From assembly GCA_010015745.1 (NCBI GenBank), contig ML978204.1:165237-229236 (forward strand): 64,000 nucleotides of DNA, given 5' to 3'. Within the stretch, counting starts at the first letter, position 1, and each line of letters starts with the position of its first letter. The notes under the pieces are model-generated. The model saw only the letters and a list, made by a program, of their open reading frames with translations, had not been told where the DNA came from and searched no databases. Below, piece by piece: positions 1 to 12,200 of this stretch. A program made the translations under genes and the position numbers. The DNA is from Setomelanomma holmii (taxonomy: Eukaryota; Ascomycota; Dothideomycetes; Pleosporales; Phaeosphaeriaceae).

Positions 1-355
1 CCCAATCGTTGCGCTTCCAATCACGTCCGTTAACAGGTGATTCAAAAGCTGCTTGTAGCGTTTCTTTCGAGACGCCGGCTTTCAATGCGAGAGCGGCATG
101 TACGTCCCATTCGTGTACGGCGTGGTTGAGCACGGCGACGCGGCTTATAGCGAGTTCTTTGAGACCCTCTGGGACGCTGGTCTTGGTGCGAATCGCGCCG
201 ATGAACGAGTTCCACCCGTCGGCGACAGAGGGGTTGTGTAGCAGCGCAAGGTCGAGGGGGATAAGCGGGCGCGGTTTGCGGCGCTCGGCGATGCGTTCGT
301 AGATTGGGCGGGCTTCTTCACTCGGTGGCTCAGACGGGGCGTATGGGACGCGCAT
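1..355 (-). CDS. Carboxymuconolactone decarboxylase family protein (partial, runs off left edge)
   Basis: Reading leftwards from the ATG at 355, the frame stays open to the window edge (118 codons seen; the C-terminus is missing). The protein resembles the AhpD/CMD fold: an N-terminal stretch on a 'RP-LIPLDLALLHNP' theme, then 'FIGAIRTKTSVPEGLKELAI', 'VAVLNHAVHEWDVHAALALK' and 'AGVSKETLQA', the usual spacing of CMD helices. Family members decarboxylate 4-carboxymuconolactone to the 3-oxoadipate enol-lactone, although many fungal members have other or unknown roles and the usual CxxC of peroxidase-type members is absent here. It lies next to an intradiol dioxygenase and close to a carboxymuconate cyclase and an enol-lactonase-like fusion, which supports a role in the lower protocatechuate/beta-ketoadipate route. 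The family is fairly sure; the exact substrate is inference. Confidence 0.8.
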   Translation of the reverse strand, partial: MRVPYAPSEPPSEEARPIYERIAERRKPRPLIPLDLALLHNPSVADGWNSFIGAIRTKTSVPEGLKELAISRVAVLNHAVHEWDVHAALALKAGVSKETLQAAFESPVNGRDWKRNDW

Positions 356-746
356 GCTGAAGGTAGATGATGTGGTGAATAGTCGTGGGTGTGACTTTGT
401 GAGGGTTGAAATTGGGCGAGGTACGTTGAGACGGGTAGAATTAGTGAAGATGCAAAGGACCATTGAGCTAGAAAAGTGGGCGGACGGGTTACGTTTATAT
501 ACTGATGCACATGCAGGGACTAGAGAGAGCTTTCCCCACAGTGACACCGCGACAGCGATTTCGGCGGAGCGCATATGGCTTGTGAAGACGTCGGATTCAT
601 GGTCTTTGCAAGCAAAGTCTCACCATTGGAGCATTGGAGGAGGTACCCACCTTTCAATGGTCGTGACATTCATTTTGATGCAGAACACCCAGAGTATCGT
701 TATATACAAGATCGAAGATCAACGCCGGTAAATGCTACATCCACTT

Positions 747-1823
747 TTACATCCTGCTTCGCTCGTCGAAGACGTTTGGCAGCCTTGGAATGCCCTCCAA
801 ACGACCGGTCTTTTTGCCTGTTGGCGCCAATGTGACATTGTAGAGGAGATCTAGCTTCGCCTTGGGGTCGTTGGTAGGCTTGAAGTCGAGCAGCAGATCA
901 TCCTTGACGGCAAAGACGGTGTCGTTGGTGACCCATTGGTCGTCGCGGGGGTATAGCTGGGTAATCAATGGTTTGTAGCCCTCTGCTGAGACCATAAGGT
1001 GGATGTGTGCGGGGCGGAAAGGATGGCGGTCCATGACCTTGAAGAGCTGGCCAGCAGCGCCTACATATTTGTTAGTAAAGCATGTTCGCCATAACGAGGA
1101 CGGTTAGACTCACCATCAGTAGGCAGCGAGTACGCAGTTGGCTTGTAGCAGTAGTACCAGTACTCGCCGTTCTCGTTTGTTGTGAACTTGCCCCTCAAGT
1201 TGTTGGGCTCTTGGTTCTCAGGGTCCTGGAAGTCGTACTTTCCGTTTGCGCTCGCTTGCCAGATGTCAATGACCGCATTGGGGATACCCTTCTTAGTGTC
1301 CAGATCCCGCACAACACCGTGCATCAGCGCAGTCTGACCATCGGGATGTGGGTTGCGGATGATGGTGTCGCCGAGATCGCGGAAGGGAGAGTGGGGCGAC
1401 CAGAATGGACCGAGAATTGTGGAGGAAGTGGGTGTCTCGCCAGACTCGTTAATGTGCTTGTGTGCGATTTCGTCGACTAGTCTGGCAGAGTGTCAATATT
1501 GCAAATCACCAGAAACGTGTATGGCGGGCTTACGATTCGACGCCGAGGACGTCCGAAATGCGATGAGCTTCATTTCTGGTGTCTGTGGTTGTCTTGCCAA
1601 TGGAGTTGACAAATTTGACGCCATCGAACCACTCCTCGTTCGTGAGCTCGACTTCGCGAATGAAGTCGTGAAGATGTGTGATGAGCGATGTCAATACAAA
1701 TCGTGTCCGGTCAGGGACGGCTGGTCCCATGGCATTAATGACGGCAGCTGTGAAGTTGGGGTCGAAGCGGTGCTTCGCGTCACCCTCCTGGTACTTTGGC
1801 GCGGTCTGAGTGTTGGGATCCAT
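747..1823 (-). CDS. Intradiol ring-cleavage dioxygenase (catechol/hydroxyquinol/protocatechuate type), 3 exons
   Basis: Non-heme Fe(III) enzyme that cleaves catechol-type rings between the two hydroxyls, expected in the cytosol. Exons are 1823-1534, 1481-1114 and 1060-747 with introns of 52 and 53 nt (GTAAGC..CAG, GTGAGT..TAG); the spliced protein is 323 aa. The N-terminal part (FxxxVINAMG, REVELTNEEWFDG, AHRISDVLG) is the dimerisation/lid region of catechol and hydroxyquinol dioxygenases. The core shows 'STILGPFWSPHSP', 'GVVRDLDTKKGIPNAVIDIW', the Tyr ligand in 'ANGKYDFQ', 'GEYWYYCYKPTAYSLPTDG' and the His pair in 'RHPFRPAHIHLM'. ATG 1823 is used because the frame further upstream has only a TTG. 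The substrate cannot be read from sequence, but a carboxy-muconate cyclase transcribed divergently suggests protocatechuate. No signal peptide. Confidence 0.9.
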
Positions 1824-2376
1824 TGTGAATGTGTAGAATACGAGACTTGATAGGAAGAGGTGTGGCAAGCTTCAAGAAGGAGAATAGAAGTTTGGTTAAT
1901 GATGTCTACATCTGGGGAAGCAAGACTCTTTATGTACCGCGCACATCACTCAGCATCTAGCCAACCGAATTGACACCGTTAACAATCGCCGTGTCTCTAG
2001 CCGGCGCATCAGGCGATGCGCTTAGACAGAATCTACTGCGGCATGCTGCGACGGCTTTGGGACTTGTGCGAGCGAGAACGCGAGGGAGTGCCGAACGTTG
2101 CGCCATCTGGAGCGTGGCTGCCCCGCAGTCGCCGGGGTACGCTGGCGAATAGGAATGCGAGGATAAAGGGTGAACTCTTAACCGCCGCTTTTCCTCGTCA
2201 TAAAGTCTTTTGCCCCGCCTTCGGATTCGAGCGCGGAAAGTTTACTAACACTGGACCGAGATGGGTCGCGACTTCTTGGTGTGCATGGTGCGCGCGACAA
2301 GTCAATTGACTCTGGACATGTTGTCGATTGGTCTTACATGAGCAGATCCCAATTGTAAAGGAGAAGAAGCATCAAC
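1824..2376. other. Divergent intergenic region between the dioxygenase and cyclase genes
   Basis: About 550 nt separate the start codons of the leftward dioxygenase and the rightward cyclase. Its position makes it the likely shared promoter of the aromatic cluster. I see no convincing conserved operator; scattered CGG triplets are present but no clean CGG(N)xCCG element stands out. Confidence 0.4.
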
Positions 2377-3632
2377 ATGGTCAAACACCACCTCATGATA
2401 GGCACATGGACGCCTCCCGGAGTGATCATGACGGTCGCGTTCGACGATGAGACATTAAAGCTCGAGCTGGTCAAGAAGACGGAGATTCCTGAGGATGAGC
2501 CGATCAGCTGGATGGCTTTCGACGTATGCGCCGACTTTTCGATCATCGCATGCACTCAATGGCTGACCTATGAGGATCTAGCATAAAAGAAAGAATATCT
2601 ACGGATCGTCGATGAAGAAATGGAGCTCTCATGAAGTCAAGAGCCCTGGTGAGATTGTACACACTGGCAGCTTTCCCTTGGGTGGACACCGTACGCGCAT
2701 CTTCTCACGCTCGCATGAAACAAGCACTGACAGTCATGAACAGCCAAAGCCAATGATGCCAACACCAAGACACGCGCAATCTTCCTCCTTCCAGCGAAGA
2801 AGCCTCCTTACGCCGTATACTGCAACCCGTTCTACGACTATGCAGGCTATGGCAATGTTTTCTCCGTCAATTCCTCTGGCCACCTTGCAGAGAACATCCA
2901 GAACTACGAGTACTGCGAAAAAACTGCGATTCATGGCATGGTCTTCGATCCTAGCGAGACGTATCTATACAGCGCCGACATGTGGGCCAATCGGATATGG
3001 TGTCACAAGAAAATTGATGATCAGGGTAGGCTAGAAACTGTGGGCTACACGGAAGCGCCTGCGCCAAAGGACCATCCCAGATGGGTTGAGATGCATCCAA
3101 GCGGAAACTATCTGTATGCGTTGATGGAGGCTGGAAACAGACTGTGCGAATATGTGATTGATCCGCAAACAAAATTGCCTGTGTACACGCACAAAACATA
3201 TCCTCTGATTCCGCCTGGTACGTCACTCGACATCGGCGCATAGACAAACAAGCGCAGCAGCTGATGATTCCAGGCATTCCCGATGCGAAGACGATGTATC
3301 GATCCGACGTCTGCTTCCTTAACAAATCCGCGAATTACCTCTTTGCAACCTCACGATCAAACTCCTTCTCGCTCACGGGCTACATTGCTGCATTCAAGAT
3401 TGCTCCATCGGGAGTCATCGAGCGTCAGATATGTCTCAACCCCACACCAACGTCTGGCGGACACAGCAACGCGTTGTCCCCGTGTCCGTGGAGCGATGAG
3501 TGGCTGGCGTTGACGGATGATGAGAAAGGCGGGGTTGAGATTTACAGATGGCAGGATGAGTTCCTTGCAAGAGTCGCGAGATTGGAAATCGGCGAGAAGG
3601 GGTTCGGCATGAACGCAATTTGGTATGATTAG
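2377..3632 (+). CDS. 3-carboxy-cis,cis-muconate cyclase (beta-propeller lactonase fold), 4 exons
   Basis: Converts 3-carboxy-cis,cis-muconate to the carboxymuconolactone in the fungal protocatechuate branch; the fungal enzyme is a seven-bladed propeller unrelated to the bacterial cycloisomerase. Exons 2377-2523, 2582-2690, 2744-3217 and 3274-3632 (introns of 58, 53 and 56 nt) give 362 aa. Family-like stretches include 'MVKHHLMIGTWTPPG' at the N-terminus, 'HKRKNIYGSSMKKWSS', 'PPYAVYCNPFYDYAGYGNVF', 'IHGMVFDPSETYLYSADMWA', 'HPRWVEMHPSGNYLYALMEA', 'MYRSDVCFLNKSANYLFATS' and 'GGHSNALSPCPWSDEWLALT'. It looks intact. It lies head to head with the intradiol dioxygenase and directly upstream of the EthD/lactonase fusion, so the four genes probably form one catabolic cluster. 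Confidence 0.88.
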
Positions 3633-4132
3633 AGACATTGCAAGCAGAAGCATCTGCGGCATGTTCGATTTCTGGACTACTATAGAAGGGATTAGAATCA
3701 AATCTCGGCGCAGCATTCAAACCAGCTAAAAAGATTGTTTCAAATTTTTCTTGGACACAGCCTCCGTCAATATGAATCCCCCAGAACGCTCTCGTGTACA
3801 TCCTGACTTTAATCTCACTTTTTTTTGCTTACACTTCCACAACCCGAGCTTTTTGCGCGCAATTCCCAGCCTTCCGAATGCTTTTCCGATGCCATGGACG
3901 GCGGCCTCAAGCGGGGCAGGCTGTCGTGCATTAGCGCAGTCGGCAGATGTCATCGGGGGGAAGCTCTCATCCTTGAGCTAAAGTGGTATGGGGTAGAGGT
4001 AGTAATCGCGGGCAGGTCTCGCATAGTTCATCCATAACCTCAATTGTGTATAGAAATCTCTGAAGCATCAACTAGACCCAATCGCACCCTTTCCAACTTT
4101 GCAATTGTCATTTACCCCACGTTGTGCCCGCC
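3633..4132. other. Intergenic region
   Basis: 500 nt between two co-directional genes, holding the 3' end of the cyclase and the 5' leader of the EthD/lactonase fusion. No further gene or repeat is seen. Confidence 0.4.
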
Positions 4133-5894
4133 ATGGCGTCCAAATCAACCCCAGGCATTTTGTATGTCACCATGCAGCCCAAAGACGGCTTGCCAGAGGC
4201 ACAATTCCACGATTGGTAAGTTGACCCTTCCCAGGCAAACTCTGGCTTTGTAGAAACAGCATCTGACGCCATTTGCGTCCAGGTACCAGAACGAACATGG
4301 GCCAAATCGCCTGCGCCTGCCATTCTGCAAGAATGGCTTTCGCTACCGCGCCACCGACCTCGAGAATCAGCCTGGCAGCCAAGAGAAGCCAGAGTGGATG
4401 GCTATCTACGACTTCGACGAGCTCGAGCATTTGACGCGCGAACCGTATCTGAAGCTTAGGAGTGCGCCGGCACAGACACAGAGGGAGAGAGATACGATGA
4501 AGCAGATCTACGTGGATCGCCGTAACTATGATCTGCTGAAGGAATGGACAGGCCACGACTTTCGAGATTTGCAGAAGGTCGAAAACGAGGGGCAGAAGAA
4601 CGTCATGATTGCTGTGAGCTTCCAACTACAAGATGGCGCGAATAAGGAGGAAGAATTGCGGAAGTGGTATGATGAGGAACATGTCCCCTTGTTGCAGAAA
4701 GTACCAGGGTGGCGAAGGACGAGGCGCTTCGTGACAAGCTATTTGGATCTGGAGAGCGGACACAGGAAAGAGACGGAGTACCTTGCGCTGCATGAATATG
4801 CGCCGCAGAATGGACTGGGAGGACCAGAATTCAAGGCAGCTATCACTACTGAATGGTGCGATAAGATCTACAAGCATGTCGTCAAAGAGCGTAAGAGGAG
4901 GGTGTACGGCTTGTACTATACCTTTGGCGCTGCACAACGAGACCTGAAGAGCCTCGAGAGCAATGACACAGTATCAGCAGAGTCGAGTGACGGTCTGACA
5001 AAGTCCTTCCCAGCCCATTCCACGTCAGACAAGCGCCCAGCAATCGAGAGCTTCGTAACCACACCAGACGGCGTCCAACTCCCCTACCGCCTCGAAGGCT
5101 CCACCGAGCCCGACGCACCGCTGCTCGTTTTAGCAAACAGTATTCTCGTCGACTACGGCATCTGGGACGACTTTATATCCAACTTCCTCCAACGCACCAA
5201 CAGCAAATACCGGATCCTGCGCTACAACACCCGCGGGCGCAACACACTCCCCTCAAACTCAATCTCACCAATCAACATCGATGTCCTCACAACCGACATC
5301 GTCACCCTCCTCGACACTCTCCGCATCAAGCAAGCCTCCATTGTCGGCGTCTCTCTTGGCGGCGCAACAGCCCTCAATGCCGGCCTCTCATACCCCGATC
5401 GCGTCTCGGCATTCATCGGCTGCGATACAAACGCCTTCGCGCCGCCGTCGAATGCAAACGCCTGGAATGACCGCGTTGCCATGGCCGAAAAGGAAGGCTC
5501 AAAGGCCACCTCAGGAGAAGCCATTGTAGGCCAGGACCTTGCCGAAGCAACCGTGCGGCGATGGTTCGTCAAAGAGTCCTACGAGGACGCTGAGCTAGCG
5601 AAGAAAATCGCACACGTCAAAGACATGGTTGCTACCAATTCGCTCCCCGGGTTCAGAGACTCGGTCAAGGCACTGCATGGGTATGATATTAGGGAGAAGA
5701 TGGCGGGGTATCAGGGCAAGGGTGCGTTTTTGGTAGGGGCGGGAGATGGCGTGCTGCCCAAGACGATGAAGGAGAATATGGCGGATAAGCTGGGAAAGGG
5801 GGTGGAGTTGAAGGTTGTGGTTGGGGCGGGCCATTTGCCGATGGTGGAGAAGCCGGAGGAGGTTGCCAGGTCTGTTGCTGAGTTTCTGGGTTGA
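4133..5894 (+). CDS. EthD-EthD-alpha/beta hydrolase fusion, 3-oxoadipate enol-lactonase-like
   Basis: Exons 4133-4215 and 4283-5894 (67-nt intron) encode 564 aa. Residues 1 to about 125 form a dimeric alpha/beta-barrel (EthD-like) domain ('GLPEAQFHDWYQNEHGPNRL'). Residues of about 160-255 form a second, related one ('EEELRKWYDEEHVPLLQKVP', 'WRRTRRFV'). From about 300 to the end is an alpha/beta hydrolase of the PcaD enol-lactonase type: 'PYRLEGS', 'RILRYNTRGRN', nucleophile Ser385 in GVSLGG, Asp516 in GAGDGVLP and His545 in GAGHLPMVEKPEEV. Enol-lactonases open 3-oxoadipate enol-lactone to 3-oxoadipate. EthD-like modules often stabilise or act on polyketide or aromatic intermediates, so their role here is open. 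The clean single-exon body and the complete triad indicate an active protein. The start ATG sits in a good context (CGCCATGGCG). Confidence 0.85.
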
Positions 5895-6286
5895 TGGGAA
5901 GGAGCTCTAGAGTGAAACGCACTGGCACGTGAAGCGTGATTGAGCTTGTGTCACTTCAGGATTAGCCTGGAGCTTGGGCTTCATTTAGACAAGAAAGCCT
6001 CCCAATGAATCGCTCAATCACTTTTCCAACAACAATTGCCATCCCCTCTTGGACACAATAACGACTGAAATGAAAGATTCGCGTTGCATAGCAGCTGTTT
6101 TGCCAGCAAGCTTCACCTTCAAATGCCACAGACGTTCGGCTGGTGCGTCGCGCCGCTCAGAGCCTCCAACGTCAATCCTCTCCTATACAAACACTTGCCC
6201 ACACATCGCAGACCCACGATCACCAATAATACGAAGGGAAACGCCATGTTAAGAAACGGCACGAGGGAGTCGTGTCATTACTTAAG

Positions 6287-7282
6287 ATGGGGAAATCAGA
6301 CTTTGTCATAACCTGCGGCGGGGACACCTACAATGTGCATAAACCGATCCTCTGCACGTAAAGTGATGATTTAGAGGCTGTGAGTAAGTTTTGGTAAAGA
6401 AGAGAAAGAACAGAAGATCGACATGGTCGACGACAAGCCCGACATCGTCAAGTATATGGTGCAATACTTGTATGAGGGCGATTACCACTTGCCTTTAAAA
6501 GACGTAAACGGACCTTGGGTCTTCCAGTTCCATTTTGGGGACAGAGGACGTTTCCAAAGCTGGTCCCTGGACGAAAAATCACCATTTGGAGAAAGGCGAG
6601 CTTTGCTGGCGGTTGTCGAGCGAAGTAGCTTCTTGGCTGAAGGATTACCCAACCTTTTGACCTGTACGTCCAGCACACAATGCTACTCTAATCACGGCCT
6701 TCCCGACAGCAATATACAAAGCTTGCTCGAGTTTCAAGCTCATTTCAGACATTCGACCCATTCGCGACGATCCTATGCACTCTCAGCACGCGACAATTCC
6801 CCACTTCGGCCTCCAGCATTGTGCATCGGCCTTGAAAAAGAAACCAATGCGACACAACCAATTCATGCAGACGACCTCGGATTACATGGCGGGTATGCGC
6901 CCTCGCCGACAAATACAACGTCCAGGGTTTGAAAGACCTGGCCAATGAAAAGGTCAAAGAACATCTCGACCTAGTCTTCACGGATGCAAAGTTTCTTGAG
7001 ACAATTAATTTCATCCGTAACAGTACACCGAAGAGCGACACTCAATTGAAGCGTACTGTTGCGGCGCATCTTGCCAGCTTAAAAGGACGGTATGGCATGC
7101 ATAATTTGTTAGCGGACGCGTTCAAGTCGAACCATGCGCTTGCATATGACATGCTGATGTGCGATTGGTGCGCTCCGAAAGTCAAGACACCCAAAACACA
7201 AACATCCTCACCCCAGGGCCATTCAAGACATCCGCGGTACCAAGTCCCTAAGCACGATACGATGCTGCGCTATCCTCCATAG
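6287..7282 (+). pseudogene. BTB/POZ-domain gene, probably decayed
   Basis: Pieces of a fungal BTB/POZ protein occur in order but not in one frame. 'GKSDFVITCGGDTYNVHKPI' follows the ATG at 6287 and is cut by TAA at about 6360. 'SFGKEEKEQKIDMVDDKPD' continues in another frame into 'IVKYMVQYLYEGDYHLP', and 'VCALADKYNVQGLKDLANEK' lies at about 6901-6960, followed by a plausible C-terminal part ending at 7282. The first break is only about 30 nt wide, too short for an intron. Between 6500 and 6880 no BTB-like frame is visible; this could be an inserted or decayed segment. A working gene with unusual splicing is possible but less likely. BTB proteins usually act as adaptors for cullin E3 ligases. 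Confidence 0.55.
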
Positions 7283-7503
7283 ATTCTTCTTGTCATGGTG
7301 TAATATCACATCTGTATGGGCCCGACATTGGCGCACAGCTTGCCCAGCCTGTGAAAGTACCGCACTGGGCAAGACGGGGAGAAGTCACAATTTTGGGAGA
7401 ATCATTGCTTAGTCTATGAACAGCCCTCCAGTCCGCTCTTCGCCAAGTTCCAACCGAATACACGACAATTACAAACAACACAGTTGGGCGAGCTTTCGAG
7501 GAC

Positions 7504-8378
7504 TTATTTACCAGCACAAACAATTTCTTTGTACAAGCAGTCGACATTGAGACAGCTTCCAATCACCTCCTTCTTCGGACACACAACCATAGTATCGACC
7601 TCCTCGCCCTTTACCACATTCTTCATCGCCTTCTGCCTATTATCGCGAGCATTGCGATCCACCGAGTCCATGATACCGACGCAATCAAATCCCCCCTGGT
7701 CCACCTGTTACTGGAACGCAAGATCCACCTGCATATGCGCAACTTCCTTCCCATCCTTGTCCACCAAAGCGACCCTGACGTTCTCAGGCGCATCACACCA
7801 CCGGGTTAGCCTACCTCGCATATCTAGCTTCGCACTTCGACCTGAGGGTGGAAAGTACATTTTCAAATTGCAAAACAGCTAGATCTCCTTCGAACGATCC
7901 ACTTGTAGCAGTTCTTATCATCGAGTGTGGCGATCATGAATGTATCGGCGATCAGTTCGATAAACGCAGTCCTCAGCGCAGCGCCGTACTCTAGTGGGGT
8001 TTTATCTGACGAGACGTGTAGCAGCACTGATTCCTGCGTTCGCTCGATTATTCCGCGTTCACCGGGTATTCGACATAGAATCCTTCGCTGCTGGTCGAAT
8101 ATGTCCTTGCCACCCACTTTCGGGTTTTGCAATGCGCGGTCAAGGAGTCCTGGATATCGTCGCAGACGAAGGTGCCGTACCATGCTCCAATGTGTTGGTG
8201 TTAGTTTCCGATGTAAAGGTGAGCGTCCAAGTGCCGTTCCTGCCAGTTCCTGCTGGCAGAGCGGACGCTGGAAGTGCAGAGTTTGCCGTGATCGTGGGTG
8301 AGTTACGAACATCGGACATTCCCAGCGTACCCTGCTCCCAAACTCCACTACCGCAGTTCGACTGCCGCTAACGATCAA
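7504..8378 (-). pseudogene. Unidentified decayed protein-coding gene
   Basis: On the minus strand, coding-like segments follow one another with breaks. Around 8230-8060: 'GAWYGTFVCDDIQDSLTAHC' and 'SEGFYVEYPVNAE' before a stop. Then, in another frame, 'ERGIIERTQESVLLHVSSDK' to 'LIADTFMIATLDDKNCYKW'. From about 7859: 'VRVALVDKDGKEVAHMQVDL' to a TAA at about 7712, and beyond it in the same frame a segment ending 'NVDCLYKEIVCAGK'. The TAA lies in 'CAG TAA CAG' and could derive from CAA. I do not recognise the family. The last segment has cysteines in its final 30 residues. Confidence 0.35.
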
Positions 8379-9229
8379 CTATCCTACGCGATGGCAATAC
8401 GACAACATCCCCAGAGCTACGACGCCGATGCGCTCGGGACGTTGCAACGTCAGTGGATACTAAGGTGAATCATTTTTCGATGAGTATGCCCCTAGCAACG
8501 AGGCATCTGCTCGAAGGATGTTTTCGTAAGAGTCCAAGTGACGATGAGTTAGGGAATTGACGCCAACACCGACAATATTGAAAGGAAGGATCTCGGTGTA
8601 CATGTGGTTGTGAATATGACAAGCTAAACTTTCAGGTCGAATTGGCGGAGAGGCTTTCGTTGGAACTGTGATACTAACCAGGTTGTAGTCGTAGTGTCGA
8701 TGTCGTTAGCTGCGAAATCGTGGGGGTTTGCAAGGACCCATAATCAAGTCAACTATTTTTCCTGCTTGGCGCACGGAAACACTCGGCGCACGGACATCCT
8801 CAAACATCCACACAGAGACTTGAAGCCCTAGAACACAATGTGATTCGAGTCATAGCAACTTCCGTAGAAAAGTGCGCAATAGGACCAGGGAACAAAGTTT
8901 TCTTATTTCTAGTCGCGAGATCTAGGGCAAAGCTTGCAGCCACAGAAGACAATCAGGCTCGATGTTGAGAAAAGGTGACGCTGGCCCTGCGCTTAATAGC
9001 GGATCCTGATTGGCGGCACATTGGAGTGCCAAATGAGAACGAGTATGCCACGACGAAGTAGGACTAGTAGGGATACTAGCTGTACAGTCATGCGCGGCTG
9101 GGAAAAGGCAGATTACGATTCCTCTTGTCCCGACTGCGCCGCATAGCAACAGTTCGAGTCTGCTTCCCACCACTTCATTTGACGCAGGTCAATGATCACG
9201 TCCATTGCAAGCAATCCGAATCGAATGCA
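8379..9229. other. Intergenic region
   Basis: About 850 nt with only short, unconvincing open frames; it holds the promoter and leader of the NLR gene on the right. Confidence 0.4.
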
Positions 9230-12200
9230 ATGCTTGATCTCCGCAAGAGGTTACGGAAACTTAAACGTAAAGAGCTAGCTCCCGAGGTTAGTAACGGTCC
9301 GAACCAATATTCTAAGCTAGCCATGGAGCACACTTTTGACGCTAAGATCCCGCAGAAACCTCCTCTTCAGCAGCGTTCCTCGCAGGCTCCGGCGCTAGCC
9401 ACTGTACGCACAAAGCCCTACGGGCTATTCCTTCTTAACAAGAACGAGCCACCTTACGACTCGGAAGACGCTATAGGAGTGGATATTGTAGCCATACATG
9501 GCCTGAATGGGGACGCTTATACCACATGGCAACACGAAAATGGAACTTTGTGGCTTCGAGATCTGCTTCCGAGTAACGTTCCTGGGTCCCGCGTATTTAC
9601 CTACGGGTATCCGTCTGAGCTCTTCTGGAGCAGTTCAGTGGCCACGCTACAGGACTACTCCCGGAATCTCCTGAGCTCTCTCACAGCCATCTTGGAAGGA
9701 AAACAACGTTCTATAATATTTGTCTGCCATAGTCTTGGGGGCTTAGTGTGCAAGCAGGTGAGAAGCTCGACGACATTGCGCCAATGATAACCTGACCTAT
9801 TTTGAGGCTCTTGTTCTGGCGCATGAAGATGACCGCCTACACGGTGACATCCTGTCTGCCACTTCAGGCATTATTTTCTTCGGAACACCACATCGCGGTT
9901 CAAAAGGAGCTGATATCGGGAAAGTCGTCGCAAGAGTCGCGAACGTGTGTTTACGCGCGTCACAAGCCGCGGGCATAGCTGGGTCAATACGGGATGACCT
10001 TCTCACAACCCTAGGGTCAAATTCCCAAGCACTGAGCGATCTCGCTGTCTCTTCCCGGAATCGTCTGAGAAATTTGGAGATTGTTACCTTCCACGAAACG
10101 GAAACTATGCCTGGGCTGTCTGAGTTGGTAAGACCACTTCCAGAGAATACATATCTACGAAGCAGCATCTAATACGCCTCTGAACATAGGTAGTTGAGCG
10201 ACATTCCGCCATAATGGAAGTACCCGGCGAAGACATCATACCACTTTTTGCGAATCATAGAACCATCTGTCGTTTTGAAGGGCCAACTGATGATGGTTAT
10301 TGTTACGCTCTGAAGGTCATCAAACGATTGGCTAGAACAGCGCTCGTGAACCGAGAGATGGCAACGAAAGCGAACCGGACATCATCCAACCAGTGTATGT
10401 AACGATAAACCGCTCGCGATCCAGCATCAACTAAGCAATCTGTTAGCTTTAAGCGAAATTGAAAGATCCTGTATGATCCTGCTGAACTCAATCTATCTCG
10501 CAGAATACAAAGCGCAACTACCAAGACCGGTACAAGGGACTTGCAGCTGGATTCTGAGCCATCCTGCGTATCTGACCTGGCTAACCGCTGAAGAAACAAG
10601 ACTACTCTGGGTTACGGGCGAACCTGGCTGTGGCAAAACCATGCTGTCTGCTTATCTGACGGACCACCTCAAACTGGGTCGCGCTACCCATGTCAAGCCT
10701 CAAGTCTTTTTCTTCTTTTGTGACGACAAAATCAAGTCTCAGAGAGACGCAAACGCTATACTTCGAGGCATTCTGTATCAGATCTTACAGCAACATCGAA
10801 AACTCATCAAGCATGTGAAAAGTCGTTTCGAGTTGGACGGGCCTAGCCTCGCAAACTCCTTTCCAGCGCTCTGGGAAATTTTCCTGAAAATAGTTGCCGA
10901 TTCTACATATGGCGCTATCGGAGTTATAGTGGACGCAATTGATGAATGTGAAGCAAGGACGCGCAAAAGCTTCCTAAACGCCATGATGCAGCTAGTAAAC
11001 GAGGCCCAGGATGTACGTCGAAAACCACGAAATTGCATCAAGTTCCTGATAACCAGCCGTCCATCGCTCGGCAATTCATACAATCTCACGGGAGTAATGA
11101 AAAACAGACTATCAATCGACCAAAACCAGGGTAATGTCAGTGAAGATGTGAAGCTGGTCATTCGAAGCAAGGTCAGCGAAATTGCGAACAAATTCCACTG
11201 CGACGATGAAACGAGGAACCATCTAGAACAAGTGCTGTACTCCAAGTCTGACCAGAGTTTTCTCTGGTTGAGCATGGTGCTCCGTAGCCTAGAAGGAAGT
11301 CCAAAGGCATCAAAGAGAGATTTCGAACGGATCATCAACACATTCCCGCCAAATCTTGAAGCTACTTACAGCAGATTCTTACGTGGGATCTCATCTGAGG
11401 ATCAAGAAGACGCTGGAAAAATCTTACAACTGCTTATTGGAGGCTCGAGACACCTGACATTGGTGGAAATAAACATTGCATTCACAATTGACCAAGGCCA
11501 TAAGTCGGTAGCCGATGTTTTGGATGATTTGCAGCTCTCTATTCGCTCGACGCTTCAAAACATCGTGGGATCCTTCGTCCGCATTAAAGAAGTGAACAAG
11601 AGCTCGGACGAAGATTCGAAAGTTTCGCTGATACACCAATCCGCTAAAGAGTATCTAACAGACCTTGCACGCCATTCTACAGACAACATAGTGCAAAGCC
11701 TCGCGGTTCCCTTAGTGGATGCAGCGCTGAGCATATCCCAATCATGCATACGGTACCTTCTCCTAAAAGAATTTCAAGCGGATATTTTTGCTTCGGAGAG
11801 GACAAGCCTCGAGACCAGTTCGCCCAGTTCGACCCTTTCGCTCCCAGTCACAGACTGCGACACAATGGGCTTAGGCGGCCCTCTCGGCCTAGACGACCAT
11901 CTCGGCCTAGACACCTTCTTTAAAGACTCACAGGATGTGGACGAGGAGCAGTGCAATCTGATCTCTCAAAAGTACAAATTTTTTGATTACTCTGCAACAC
12001 ATTGGGCAGAGCACTACTCGCTGTGCGAAGGCATCGCCCCAAAATCTGTCCGGGAGGCCGTTCATCGACTGATAGCGAATTCAAGCTGCGTGTTGACGAA
12101 TTGGCTGAAATATTACTGGATCAAAAACAACATGGAATACTCATTTCCAGACAGTTTTGAGCCGATTGAAGTAGCTGCATTCTTCAACCTTAGCATGCTG

